From the NCBI RefSeq assembly GCF_022549215.1, contig NZ_JAKZFC010000004.1, forward strand, positions 124,001 through 188,000: 64,000 nt of DNA. Direction: 5' to 3'. The DNA is from Solibacillus palustris. GTDB lineage: Bacteria; Bacillota; Bacilli; Bacillales_A; Planococcaceae. Below are positions 8,258 through 16,683 of this stretch, one piece after another. The translations under genes were made by a program, and so were the position numbers. Numbering within the stretch: position 1 is the first letter of the stretch; the number at the start of each line of letters is the position of its first letter. The notes under the pieces are model-generated. The model did no database searches. It was not told the origin of the DNA and worked only from the letters and a program-made list of their open reading frames with translations.

Positions 8258-8872
8258 CTAACAGTAGTGCATGATTGTATGAGCAAGCTTAAAAGGATTT
8301 TGCATTTTTAAATAATAGTCTTCTGCTACCCAATATCTATTTTGGTATTTCATTAATCGTTCTTCTAAATTACCGATGTATGTGTCACGGTGAAGTACAC
8401 GCTCATATCTTACTTCTTTAGGGCAATCAAGGAAAATTATATAATCGTAAAATGCTTTCCATTCCTCTCTCAAAAGAAATATCCCCTCGATGATTACTAT
8501 GCTTTTAGGTGGTATTTGAATTGATTTGCTTATATGGATATCTTTTTCTTTGTCGTAAAACGGCAAGTGTAACTGCTTTTCGTTTTGATGAAGTTTTTTA
8601 TACAAACGTTCTTTTAGATAATTGGTATCCCATTGTAATTGATAATATTCAAACCACTCATCATGACCTGTGTTATATCTCATTTCTCTTTTAACAATAT
8701 GGTCGTCAATATGAAGAATCACTACATTTTCAATTTCATTTACAAGTTGGTTTACAATCGTAGTTTTTCCTGCACCACTTAGTCCGTCGATAGCTACAAT
8801 AAAAGGTCTATCTAAGTAATGCTTATTATATTCTTCTTCTATTTTTTGCTTTAAAGTACGGATCATTTCCAT
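8258..8872 (-). CDS. Uridine-kinase-like P-loop kinase
   Basis: A 204-residue nucleotide kinase of the uridine kinase/phosphoribulokinase superfamily. Walker A GLSGAGKT is at 30-37, an HIDDHIVKREMRYNTGHDEW segment after strand 2 carries the substrate-side acid residues, IIEGIFLL is the Walker-B-like strand and RVLHRD the lid arginine region. These bacterial homologues are often annotated uridine kinase without proof. The gene is monocistronic on the minus strand. Sequence past the lid (RYWVAEDYYLKMQNP) is typical of the family in Bacillales. Confidence 0.75.
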   Translation of the reverse strand: MEMIRTLKQKIEEEYNKHYLDRPFIVAIDGLSGAGKTTIVNQLVNEIENVVILHIDDHIVKREMRYNTGHDEWFEYYQLQWDTNYLKERLYKKLHQNEKQLHLPFYDKEKDIHISKSIQIPPKSIVIIEGIFLLREEWKAFYDYIIFLDCPKEVRYERVLHRDTYIGNLEERLMKYQNRYWVAEDYYLKMQNPFKLAHTIMHYC

Positions 8873-8926
8873 GTAAATTACCTTTCGTATATTGAATAAA
8901 TTTCTATAAATGTAGCATGCAGTAGG

Positions 8927-8985
8927 ACGAAATAAAAGGACTTGTGATTATGTATATGAAACAAAATCATAAGGCTATTTCTTAT
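8927..8985. repeat. Hairpin element R4 (degenerate)
   Basis: Begins GAAATAAAAGGACTTGTGAT and continues TATATGAAACAAAATCATAA, matching the left two thirds of R1-R3, but the closing AAGTCCT arm is lost. It lies 3' of the small membrane protein gene at 9020-9337. Confidence 0.5.
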
Positions 8986-9019
8986 CGAATAAAAGCTACC
9001 TATAATGGAATAGAGGTTT

Positions 9020-9337
9020 TTATAAATAGCTATTCTTTTTATTTCCATAAATTTCATAAGCGAAATATCCAATTAATAAGCCAATCCCTGAACTGAAACT
9101 TAATGTGGATAATAATGAAATTGAGAAAAACATGCTAAGAAGCAAGCCTACTGTACAACCAAAAAGCATTCCAAGTGGTATTAAACTGTCTAATAAATTT
9201 TGAGCTGCTTTTGATTTTTTCTTACCTAATTTCCCTTGCTTATGTTTATGTTCGAGCCTTTTAACAATGAAGATCGCAATGCCTCCATTGAATCCAAGGG
9301 GGAGTATAATACCTACAAGTTCCATGAAAAACTCCAA
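9020..9337 (-). CDS. Small membrane protein, unknown function
   Basis: A 105-residue protein with three hydrophobic segments (about 6-24, 50-68 and 72-95) and a basic cytoplasmic loop (KRLEHKHKQGKLGKKKSK). I do not recognise the family. The TTG at 9337 is preferred because AAAGGAG lies 8 nt upstream on the minus strand; the ATG at 9325 is an alternative. It is one of the minus-strand genes flanked by R-type (degenerate R4) and E-type (9389-9440) elements. Confidence 0.6.
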   Translation of the reverse strand: MEFFMELVGIILPLGFNGGIAIFIVKRLEHKHKQGKLGKKKSKAAQNLLDSLIPLGMLFGCTVGLLLSMFFSISLLSTLSFSSGIGLLIGYFAYEIYGNKKNSYL

Positions 9338-9388
9338 GCTGTAATCTCCTTTCGTTTACATCCTATTACATTAATTACGTAATATTCA

Positions 9389-9440
9389 GTTATTTAGTGA
9401 AGTGTATCATAATTTTATTTTATAGCGCGGTATGTGTGTA
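9389..9440. repeat. Conserved element E, copy 2 (diverged)
   Basis: TTTAGTGAAGTGTATCATAA and a GGTATGTGTGTA tail align with 3935-3985 and 10345-10396. Its right edge abuts R2, so one cassette ends where the next begins. Confidence 0.5.
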
Positions 9441-9450
9441 TATGAGATGC

Positions 9451-9510
9451 AGAACAAAAGGACTTACATACATGAAAAAAATTCATACATGCAAGTCCTA
9501 TTTTAAATAA
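9451..9510. repeat. Hairpin element R2
   Basis: Arms AGGACTT (9459-9465) and AAGTCCT (9493-9499), with near-complementary CATACATGA/TCATACATG inside. The outer arm ends 41 bp before the stop codon of the minus-strand gene at 9540. Confidence 0.75.
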
Positions 9511-9539
9511 TCATTAATACCGATCCTTCAATAAGCCAT

Positions 9540-10022
9540 TTATTTCTTATGCACTTTTACATAAACACTTCCAAATAATCTATCTCCAATGTAAGCATCT
9601 AACCTCCACATTCCACTTTTAGACAACATCATATTTGTTGGAATGTGATGATTTGCTCCATTATTAGGGCTAAGAAAAGAAATTTCAACTTTTGGAACAA
9701 TTATTATTTCCTCGTTACTGTTTTCATGAGTTCCTAAAACTTCAAAGTTACCAGTCAACTCGTCTTCTTTTCCCCAAAAATGCCACATGTACTTTTGTAT
9801 TTTATTTGGATAGAATCTACTTTCTTCATTATCATCGTAAAGAAAGCCTAAATGCCCTTCTTCTCCAATCATTGTATAACCATCTGATTTAAAAAGGGGA
9901 CTTTCATGCCATTTGTTTTGAAATAAGCAATTGAGATTTGACTTGATGGATAGTTGGTCACATGAAACGCTCTCAGGTCGGTTTGAGAACATAACAAAAG
10001 GACTTTCATATATGAAACCCAA
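9540..10022 (-). pseudogene. DUF4871-like protein, probably 5'-truncated
   Basis: The open frame gives 160 residues. From about residue 36 (WHESPLFKSDGYTMIGEEG) to the end (SGMWRLDAYIGDRLFGSV) it resembles, from memory, the secreted DUF4871 family of Bacillales. The first 10 or so codons are translated from hairpin R3, and no signal peptide or lipobox is present although the family is usually exported. The ORF start at 10022 lies inside R3 and has no ribosome binding site. The simplest reading is that R3 and the next cassette replaced the true 5' end. If expressed, the product would stay in the cytosol. Confidence 0.6.
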
Positions 10023-10050
10023 TCATACACGCAAGTCCTATTCTTATTAA
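9989..10050. repeat. Hairpin element R3
   Basis: Starts CATAACAAAAGGACTTTCAT; the closing arm AAGTCCT ends at 10039, 40 bp before the stop codon of the minus-strand gene at 10079. It is almost identical in layout to R1. It overlaps the apparent 5' end of the truncated DUF4871-like gene. Confidence 0.75.
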
Positions 10051-10078
10051 ACAAAATTGTACGTTATTTATATAGAAA

Positions 10079-10282
10079 CTACTTTTTCTCTTTTAATAGT
10101 GAAATAATCTTTTCATTTTGTTCTATTAACATATCGAGTTTTTTTCCAATCTCATTAGCATTATTAGTTCTTGCTGAAGAATTTATTAGTAACTTTTTTA
10201 TAAAGTGAGTAAAAGAAATAAAAAATAAAATAATAAGCCCAAATACAGCGATTATGGGGATTAGTTGTAGAATTGCTTCCAT
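10079..10282 (-). CDS. Small single-pass membrane protein, DUF4083-like
   Basis: A 67-residue protein with an N-terminal membrane helix (about 5-28) and a cytoplasmic amphipathic or coiled-coil tail (IGKKLDMLIEQNEKIISLLKEKK). The arrangement and tail fit the DUF4083 family of small Bacillales proteins, function unknown. ATG follows GAGGAGGG with good spacing. The gene is flanked by R3 downstream and element E upstream. Confidence 0.7.
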   Translation of the reverse strand: MEAILQLIPIIAVFGLIILFFISFTHFIKKLLINSSARTNNANEIGKKLDMLIEQNEKIISLLKEKK

Positions 10283-10344
10283 TGTATTCCCTCCTCATGA
10301 TTCATATTAACCTGCATAATTGATTTAATGACTGAGTAATCAAT

Positions 10345-10396
10345 CGTTTAGTTCAGTGTAACATATTTCCAAATATTGACGGTAGGTGAATGTGTA
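10345..10396. repeat. Conserved element E, copy 3
   Basis: TTTAGTTCAGTGTAACATAT followed by TTCCAAATATT and GAATGTGTA; the closest match to copy 1 at 3935. The remainder of the 10283-10583 gap shows no gene. Confidence 0.6.
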
Positions 10397-10583
10397 AGGC
10401 AAATGGGGCAGGATAGATGTGCGAAATGTTTCTAGCTTAAATAGAAATGGTCACATTACTAAGGTAAGGGCTAGAAAGTATTGTTGGAACTGAACAATCA
10501 GATTTAAGAATGAAGGGGATTCAGAAACCTTTATTGAATTAGTATTACAGGAATACATATTCTTAAAAAAGGATGAGACTCTT

Positions 10584-11213
10584 ATGAAAATACAAAAGTA
10601 TACACCAAAATATGAAGATAGCTGGCTCCGTTGTAGAGTGTTAGCGTATTTGTATACATCTATGTACGAAGATGTTGAAACTTCAAAACCAACATTTGAA
10701 GGGCGTCCTTCCATTGAGTTGATAGCAATAGAAGATGGGATTGTTGTCGGGCTGCTAGATATGGTACTTGATACAGAAGAATTAAAAACATCATTTTTAG
10801 CAAAAGGCTTAGGTGCGTTTTTAAAAGTCATTGCTGTTCATCCAGATTACCAATCTAAAGGAATTGGGCGTAAATTATATGAAACGGCTTTAAATGAACT
10901 CGAAAGTACTCCTATTGAATTCATAGAATTGTACACACGGGGAGATGAACAAGCTAATAATTTTTATAAAAAATTAGGGTTTGAATTATTAGCAGAAACA
11001 TATGACGTATTTGGAGTGGAAAAAAGTTTAAGTAAACCTATTTCTATAAATGGAATAGAAAATAAAATGCTTAAGGCAACATATGAAAACGGTGAGCCGT
11101 GTGATTATATCCTAGTCGATGGTGTATATGAAGTATACGATTTAAAAGCATTAGATAATATTGAATATGACCGTTATTATCCAGCACGAGGATATTACAA
11201 AAAAGTAAAATAA
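10584..11213 (+). CDS. GNAT family N-acetyltransferase
   Basis: A 209-residue acetyl-CoA-dependent acetyltransferase. Motif A is clear: FLKVIAVHPDYQSKGIGRKL at about 80-99, with the QSKGIG pyrophosphate loop, followed by a FYKKLGFELL motif B at about 127-136. The last 60 residues (from about 150) form an extra domain ending DRYYPARGYYKK, not typical of a minimal GNAT. Substrate unknown. ATG follows AAAAGGATGAG. Confidence 0.8.
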   Translation: MKIQKYTPKYEDSWLRCRVLAYLYTSMYEDVETSKPTFEGRPSIELIAIEDGIVVGLLDMVLDTEELKTSFLAKGLGAFLKVIAVHPDYQSKGIGRKLYETALNELESTPIEFIELYTRGDEQANNFYKKLGFELLAETYDVFGVEKSLSKPISINGIENKMLKATYENGEPCDYILVDGVYEVYDLKALDNIEYDRYYPARGYYKKVK

Positions 11214-11382
11214 TTTATTTGATTTAAGTTTCATAAAACAATTCATTTGGCAATCTGAAACTGCAAATTACAGTGAATTGTCCGTAAAAGAATTTCATTT
11301 AATTAAGGAATATCACTCAAATAATCCTACTGTGTATTATAATTACTTTCCTAAATTTAAAAGATTAATGCTTGATACATAA
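11209..11382 (+). pseudogene. Gene remnant lacking a start
   Basis: A frame of about 57 codons from just after the GNAT stop to TAA 11380-11382 reads like real protein (SFIKQFIWQSETANYSEL, then YHSNNPTVYYNYFPKFK). It has no start codon near its beginning and no ribosome binding site. It may be the C-terminal stump of a deleted gene. I do not recognise the family. The rest of the 11214-11548 gap is AT-rich with no other signal. Confidence 0.3.
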
Positions 11383-11548
11383 GGTTTTATGGCAAGTTCA
11401 ATACTTCTGATATAAGATATAAAATCATTTTTCATCAATCATTAATTAGTGATTTCAAAAATTTAATTAAATAAAAGCATGAAAACGAGTAATTATGGAG
11501 CTGTGAAAGATACATGCTATGAAAAGCTTGTTAAAGGAGCTAAAGGAA

Positions 11549-11875
11549 ATGCCAGTGTATAATAAGTTAGTAAGAGATAAGATTTTAGAAATTATCGAAG
11601 CAGATGAGTTAGCTTATAACGCTCGAAAATTGGAGCATAATGAACTTTTATATGAAGTTAAGGCGAAAATGATTGAAGAAGCTAAAGAGTTTCATACGGC
11701 AAATACTACTCATGAGAGCGTTGAAGAATTAGCTGATGTATTAGAGTTAGTACATACAGCTCTTAGTGCATTAGGTGTGACCTTTGAAGAACTAGAAGTA
11801 GTGCGGCAGCAAAAAAAGGAAAAACGTGGAGGTTTTGAAAAAGCAATTTACTTGGTTGATGTAGAAGACAAGTAA
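11549..11875 (+). CDS. MazG-like phosphoribosyl-ATP pyrophosphohydrolase family protein
   Basis: A 108-residue all-alpha NTP pyrophosphohydrolase of the MazG superfamily, likely a house-cleaning enzyme rather than HisE, as no his genes are near. The metal-binding pattern is visible as KMIEEAKEF and ESVEELADVLELV (EExxE ... ExxD). The N-terminal YNKLVRDKI is typical of the phage/Bacillus subgroup. I chose ATG 11549 because AAAGGAG lies 10 nt upstream; the frame stays open to an ATG at 11519. Confidence 0.8.
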   Translation: MPVYNKLVRDKILEIIEADELAYNARKLEHNELLYEVKAKMIEEAKEFHTANTTHESVEELADVLELVHTALSALGVTFEELEVVRQQKKEKRGGFEKAIYLVDVEDK

Positions 11876-11977
11876 TTTGTGTCAAAGAGAAGTGTATATG
11901 AATAGTTACTTGGATAATGATAATTCTTAAGAATTTAGTTTCCATTGGAGATACTTGTTTAGTAGGAATGTTGCTAT

Positions 11978-12100
11978 TCAAGTGTAGTCATAGCAAGGGT
12001 TTAAGCATTACATAATTTCAAAAGGGACATAAACTTATTTTATTGACCGTCCAAGCGCTCTAGACAAGAATTTGTTAAGTGTGCTTTTTTATGAATGGAA
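11978..12100 (+). repeat. Degenerate deoD-flank-like copy
   Basis: TAGTCATAGCAAGGGTTT at 11982 and TTTCAAAAGGGACATAAA further on align with the sequence after the orphan deoD end (TAGCCATAGCAAAGGTTT, TTTTACAAAGGGACTAAA). A degenerate GTTAAGTGTGCTTTTTT near 12075 mirrors the deoD terminator. It has no coding part of deoD. It occupies most of the 11876-12251 gap, where no gene is seen. Confidence 0.5.
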
Positions 12101-12251
12101 AAAATATAAGTTTTTAATGTAATCTATAAAATAATAACGGACTTGAAAAAAATCGGCAACTTCTATTGTATACGCGCCAAAAAATATTATTAATTAGATG
12201 TTATGGATTCTCCCTCTTCATCAAATAATGATGGAGAAGGAGATGAAAAAA

Positions 12252-12716
12252 ATGAGTAAAGAAGTAGGGAAAATATTTGTAGAAAGATTAACGACGAATA
12301 GCGACCCATTATCAAATATTGTGACCGTGCACCTTTTTTGTGAAAATGCGATTAACTGCTTAATAAAAGCAAGGGCAATCGGTGTAGAAGATTATTCTAA
12401 AAGAAATAGAGGCGAAACCTACATCCCCATATTAGATTCAAATTATTCTACAAAATTATATTTCGTATTCTCGATGGGGTTCATTGATCAAAAACTGTAT
12501 GATAATTTACGGTTGCTCAATCATTGGAGAAATAAAGCAGCCCACAATATACATGAAGAAATAAAAAAGCTACCCATGGATTTTCATATTTCGAGCGATA
12601 ATGAGAAGAAAATTGCTCCGGAATCTACTGAAAATGAAATAGTGATTGGTGTCGCTTTTGCAACTTATGTTGAATTACATAAGTTTATTGAAGAAAACTA
12701 TGATATCAAATTATAG
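12252..12716 (+). CDS. HEPN-like protein, unknown function
   Basis: A 154-residue, mostly helical protein. It contains RNKAAH at about residues 113-118 in LRLLNHWRNKAAHNIHEE, which fits the R-x4-6-H motif of HEPN ribonuclease or nucleotide-binding domains. An upstream helix with HLFCENAINCLIKAR resembles DUF4145/MltR-type HEPN members. No nucleotidyltransferase (MNT) partner is adjacent, so a classical HEPN-MNT toxin-antitoxin pair is not supported. I chose ATG 12252, 9 nt after GGAGAAGGAG. The gene lies just beyond the last deoD-flank-like repeat. Confidence 0.5.
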   Translation: MSKEVGKIFVERLTTNSDPLSNIVTVHLFCENAINCLIKARAIGVEDYSKRNRGETYIPILDSNYSTKLYFVFSMGFIDQKLYDNLRLLNHWRNKAAHNIHEEIKKLPMDFHISSDNEKKIAPESTENEIVIGVAFATYVELHKFIEENYDIKL

Positions 12717-12784
12717 ATGTTTGTTAAAATATGCAAACAATTTTCTTTGCCAAGGTGACAACCTAAGACTCCCATACCATTAGA

Positions 12785-12818
12785 AAGCCCTCTACATTCA
12801 TGTAAGAAGGGCTTTTCG
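12785..12818 (+). terminator. Terminator of the HEPN-like gene
   Basis: AAGCCC/GGGCTT outer arms with CTACA/TGTA inside, then TTTTCG. The rest of the 12717-13127 gap contains a TATAAT at about 12984 but no gene. Confidence 0.65.
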
Positions 12819-13127
12819 TGTGCCGAAATATTGTGAATATACAATATTAGAATGGTATAAATTGCATCAACACCGTAACTGAATCACTTTGTGAGTGGAT
12901 ATTTGTGAATTTTAAAAGATAATTGCGAATACCCAAAAATATCCTTTTGTTAATGTGAATGTTCATGTACTTTCGCTCATGAAATATAATTGTATCTCTA
13001 TTATATAATGACGAAACAGTAAAATATTAACCTACATAAAACTGTAATAAATTACACGCTTCTATAATACGATAATAATCTACGAAACCGCGTATTTTTA
13101 TTTACTGATTAAAAGGAGTTGGCGTTT

Positions 13128-13970
13128 TTGAAGAAACGGTACACTCTCGCTATATTGGCGTTGGTTGTGTTTGTACTAGCTGCATTTGGTTATTTTGCGA
13201 CATCACTTATTGACACGCAAGGAGAATCAAACTTAACACTCCATCAGGTTTTTAAAAAAGCAATTAAGCGTCAACAAACATTGAAAAATGTACATGCTGA
13301 TGTTGATATGGAACAACAAACGGAAATGATTGTAGACGGGGTAATAGTTCAATTTTCAACTTCTTCTGATTTAGCAATGGAAATTCAGCAAAAACCAATG
13401 GCGATGTATACGAAGGGAACGGTCGCGATGGAGATGGAAGGCGAATCGATGGAAATGCCAATGGAAATGTATATGAGCGAATCTGATGGCTTTTATTTGT
13501 TAACTGGTGAAGAAAATCAATGGGCCAAAATTCCAGATAACGAATATGAACAAGTACTTGCGCAAACAGGAGCAAAAGCAGATGCGACAGCCCAGCTTAA
13601 AAAATTGAAGCGGTTCATTAATGATTTTGAGTTCAAACAAGACGATACGAGCTATTTATTAACACTGAATATTGAAGGGGATAAATTAAAAGAATTTATT
13701 GTCGGTCAACTTGGTTCGGTAATTGAGGGAACAGTTGAAATGACGAGTGAGACAGTAAAAGCTATGTCGTTCGAGGACTCGAAATATGAGCTTGTTATTA
13801 ACAAAGAAACCTTTGATACAAACGAGATTAATATGGATATCACCATATTAATGGACATTGAAGACCAGCAAGCGCAAATTAAAAATGATGCATCTATTAA
13901 ATACTCGAAATTTGATGAATTAGATGAAATTACTGTACCAAAAGAAGTAAAGGATAACGCGGTTTTTTAA
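13128..13970 (+). CDS. Exported DUF6612-like protein
   Basis: A 280-residue protein with an uncleaved or cleaved N-terminal hydrophobic segment (about 5-25) and an extracytoplasmic beta-rich domain. The LppX/LolA-like layout (TLKNVHADVDMEQQTEM, then SDGFYLLTGEENQWAKIPD) fits the DUF6612 family, whose role is not established. No lipobox cysteine is present. TTG 13128 is preferred because AAAGGAG ends 9 nt before it; an earlier TTG at 13119 overlaps the ribosome binding site. Confidence 0.65.
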   Translation: MKKRYTLAILALVVFVLAAFGYFATSLIDTQGESNLTLHQVFKKAIKRQQTLKNVHADVDMEQQTEMIVDGVIVQFSTSSDLAMEIQQKPMAMYTKGTVAMEMEGESMEMPMEMYMSESDGFYLLTGEENQWAKIPDNEYEQVLAQTGAKADATAQLKKLKRFINDFEFKQDDTSYLLTLNIEGDKLKEFIVGQLGSVIEGTVEMTSETVKAMSFEDSKYELVINKETFDTNEINMDITILMDIEDQQAQIKNDASIKYSKFDELDEITVPKEVKDNAVF

Positions 13971-13976
13971 TAAGAT

Positions 13977-14019
13977 AAGCAGTGCAGCAGTAGAAATTTA
14001 CTAAAATGCACTGCTTTTT
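13977..14019 (+). terminator. Terminator
   Basis: Stem AAGCAGTGCA/TGCACTGCTT (13977-13986, 14007-14016) with a short T-tract. Confidence 0.8.
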
Positions 14020-14141
14020 CCTTTGAAATGAAAAACTAAATAAAAAAGTTGGCGTCTATTCTTTTCTAGTGGCTTGGAAACTGCTATTATTGGTATATGT
14101 GTGAATCAGTCACGGCAAATATGAGAGTGGTGAAAATTTAA

Positions 14142-15641
14142 ATGGATGATCAAAATCAAAATGGGCTACAACCCGAAAACAACGAGCAGCAAGTAAAAGT
14201 AAAACCTGCGGGGAAATATTTACGCATGAAGCCATTTGCGTTCATTATGCTCATTTTTTTAACAATTTTACTTACGGCAGCTTTAACAATCTTTGCGCTA
14301 ACGTTTGGTGAGCAAAAGGTTGTTGAAGTAAAAGTTCCAGTGGAACGTACAGAGTTTAAACAGCTTTATGAAGCGTATGACGCATTAAAGGAAAAGTACT
14401 ATGAAGATATTGATGAAGATCAAGTAATTCACGGTGCTATCAATGGATTATTCGATTCATTAGGCGACCCATATTCTGATTATATGGACAAAGAAGAAGC
14501 AACATCGTTCAACGATAGCTTATCATCAAGCTTCCAAGGCATTGGTGCTGAGATTTCGGCGCGAAACGGCTATATAATGATTGTTTCACCGATCAAAAAC
14601 ACACCTGCTGAAAAAGCAGGATTACAGCCTAAAGATATGGTACTTTCAGTAGACGGCAAAAGCGTAAAAGGCTTGAGCTCTACAGAAGCGGTATTATTAA
14701 TTCGTGGTGAAAAAGGTACTGAGGTAACCTTATCTATTCAACGTGGGGAAGCAGAAGCGTTTGATGTAACAATCGAACGTGATGATATTCCAGTTGAAAC
14801 GGTATATGGTGATATTGACGAAAATGGTATCGCACACTTCCAAATTACATCATTTAGCGAAAATACAGCTAAAGAGCTTGAGAAGCTACTTGAGGAATTT
14901 GAAAAACAAGGCATGACTTCTATCATTTTAGATGTGCGTCAAAATCCAGGTGGTTATTTAAAAGCTGCGATTGATATTTCAAACTTGTTTGTTGAATCTG
15001 GCAAACCAATTGTCCAAATTCAAGAAAAAGGTCAAGAACCATCAATTGTTGCGGCGGATAACCGTACAAAATACAACTTGCCGATAACAGTATTAATCGA
15101 TGAAGGTAGTGCGTCAGCTTCGGAAATTTTAGCGGGTGCGTTAAAAGAATCAGTTGGTGCAAAACTTATTGGTTTAACATCATTCGGTAAAGGCACAATG
15201 CAAGAAGTTGTTTATATGGAAGATGGTGCAAACCTAAAATTCACAACAGGTAAATGGTTAACGCCAAATGGTAACTGGGTGAACGAAAAAGGAATTAAAC
15301 CAGACGTTGAGGTAAAATACCCTGATTATGCGTCATTACCATATATAGATCCTTCACAAACATTTGAAGTTGGGGCAACAAATCCAATGATTCAAACAGC
15401 AGAACGTATATTAGAAGTGCTTGGCTACACTCCTGGTACAGTTGATACAACGTTCACGGAAGAATCAGCGGACGCGTTAAAACAATACCAACAAGATAAT
15501 AAATTTGAAGTAACAGGTGTTTTAACGGGTGAAACAACGTTTGCATTAATGGATGCAATTAGCGAAAAGCTAAAAACGGATGATCCACAAATTTTAAAGG
15601 CAAAAGAATTATTAGGTACTACAGAAGCAACAAAAGAATAA
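14142..15641 (+). CDS. Carboxyl-terminal processing protease, CtpA/CtpB type
   Basis: A membrane-anchored S41 serine protease of 499 residues acting outside the membrane. A cytoplasmic N-tail leads to a helix at 33-55, the cap region, a PDZ domain (about 130-205, with GIGAEI), the S41 domain and a C-terminal peptidoglycan-binding domain (about 410-485). The dyad is S325 in EGSASASEI and K350 in SFGKGTMQ, 25 apart as in CtpB. In Bacillus, CtpB trims SpoIVFA during sporulation, but other paralogues exist, so the substrate here is open. Confidence 0.93.
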   Translation: MDDQNQNGLQPENNEQQVKVKPAGKYLRMKPFAFIMLIFLTILLTAALTIFALTFGEQKVVEVKVPVERTEFKQLYEAYDALKEKYYEDIDEDQVIHGAINGLFDSLGDPYSDYMDKEEATSFNDSLSSSFQGIGAEISARNGYIMIVSPIKNTPAEKAGLQPKDMVLSVDGKSVKGLSSTEAVLLIRGEKGTEVTLSIQRGEAEAFDVTIERDDIPVETVYGDIDENGIAHFQITSFSENTAKELEKLLEEFEKQGMTSIILDVRQNPGGYLKAAIDISNLFVESGKPIVQIQEKGQEPSIVAADNRTKYNLPITVLIDEGSASASEILAGALKESVGAKLIGLTSFGKGTMQEVVYMEDGANLKFTTGKWLTPNGNWVNEKGIKPDVEVKYPDYASLPYIDPSQTFEVGATNPMIQTAERILEVLGYTPGTVDTTFTEESADALKQYQQDNKFEVTGVLTGETTFALMDAISEKLKTDDPQILKAKELLGTTEATKE

Positions 15642-15647
15642 AACTAT

Positions 15648-15681
15648 TGGGCTGGTCTTGGGTATATCCTAAGCCAGCCCA
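15648..15681 (+). terminator. Hairpin after the Ctp gene
   Basis: Stem TGGGCTGG/CCAGCCCA (15648-15655, 15674-15681) with only a weak T-rich tail, so read-through into the GTPase gene 20 bp on is possible. Confidence 0.55.
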
Positions 15682-15702
15682 TTGTGTTAAGGACGTGACG
15701 AT

Positions 15703-16602
15703 ATGAAAGATGTATATTTATTTAGCGGATTTTTAGGGAGTGGCAAAACGTCGATGTTAACGGATGTCATTCGTCAATTGAAAGAAGCTGGTTTAAAGCC
15801 AGCTGTTATTATGAACGAGCTAGGTAAACTGCCATTTGATTCGCAAGCAGTAGAAGAAGACGTACCATTAAAAGAAATGTTGGAGGGCTGTATTTGTTGT
15901 AGCGGCGCTGAAAAAACAGAGGCTCAGATTCAATCATTATTACATGACCAAGAATTTGATGTATTAATTATTGAAACAACGGGCGCAGCTCACCCAGTTG
16001 AAGCATTAGATGCCGTGTATTCACCGTTATTTGCCGATAAATTAAATATTAAAGGCATTGTCACTGTAGCGGATAGTAAACTATGGCTAGACCGCGCAAG
16101 CTTAACTCCACAAGTGCGCTCATTATTTATGGAGCAAATTCGCCACGCACATTTACTATTAGCAAACAAATCTGATCTATTATCAGAATCAGAGCAAGCG
16201 CAAGTAGTATATGAATTACAAGGTTTTAACGCAAAAGCATTCATTTTACAAACGACGAACGGGCGCGTGCCATTAAAGCTTTTACAAAACATGCAGTCAA
16301 CTGCGCAAATTTCTAAAGATGATATCGTGTCAGCACGCATTGGCGACAGCTTTAACTTAGGCTCACGTTTAATTGCGTTTCAAACAAGCTTCACCCAAGA
16401 GCAGTTCGAAAACTGGGTGCGCGACTTACCAGAAACAGTGTATCGTATGAAGGGCTATGTGCCGATTGAAGGAATTAAAAACCCGATGCTTTTCCAATAT
16501 GCGTATGGAATGGTGCAATGGCTGCCAGAGTACGTGAAAATGGCACCGAATTTAGTGATGATTGGAGAAAATATTAAAGACGTTACGGTAATTGGTGAAT
16601 AG
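15703..16602 (+). CDS. COG0523 GTPase (CobW/YjiA family metallochaperone)
   Basis: A 299-residue G3E-family GTPase. Walker A GFLGSGKTS (9-17), the metal-binding CICC motif at 63-66 inside EGCICCSGAE, Walker-B-like LIIETTGAAHP and the base-binding NKSD near 150 are all present, plus a CobW C-terminal domain from about 220. Family members insert or traffic zinc or other metals. No Zur-type operator was seen upstream, so the metal is unassigned. ATG follows AAGGACGTG. Confidence 0.88.
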   Translation: MKDVYLFSGFLGSGKTSMLTDVIRQLKEAGLKPAVIMNELGKLPFDSQAVEEDVPLKEMLEGCICCSGAEKTEAQIQSLLHDQEFDVLIIETTGAAHPVEALDAVYSPLFADKLNIKGIVTVADSKLWLDRASLTPQVRSLFMEQIRHAHLLLANKSDLLSESEQAQVVYELQGFNAKAFILQTTNGRVPLKLLQNMQSTAQISKDDIVSARIGDSFNLGSRLIAFQTSFTQEQFENWVRDLPETVYRMKGYVPIEGIKNPMLFQYAYGMVQWLPEYVKMAPNLVMIGENIKDVTVIGE

Positions 16603-16683
16603 TCGTCAATAGCTTTTTACATGAAAGTGTTGCGTAAGTTGGATAAATTTACGTAAATTATGTTCGAATAAACCCCTAATACA

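Noticed and set aside
8878-9072. 64-codon minus-strand frame
   Set aside because: It overlaps hairpin element R4 and the end of the membrane protein gene in another frame; no ribosome binding site.
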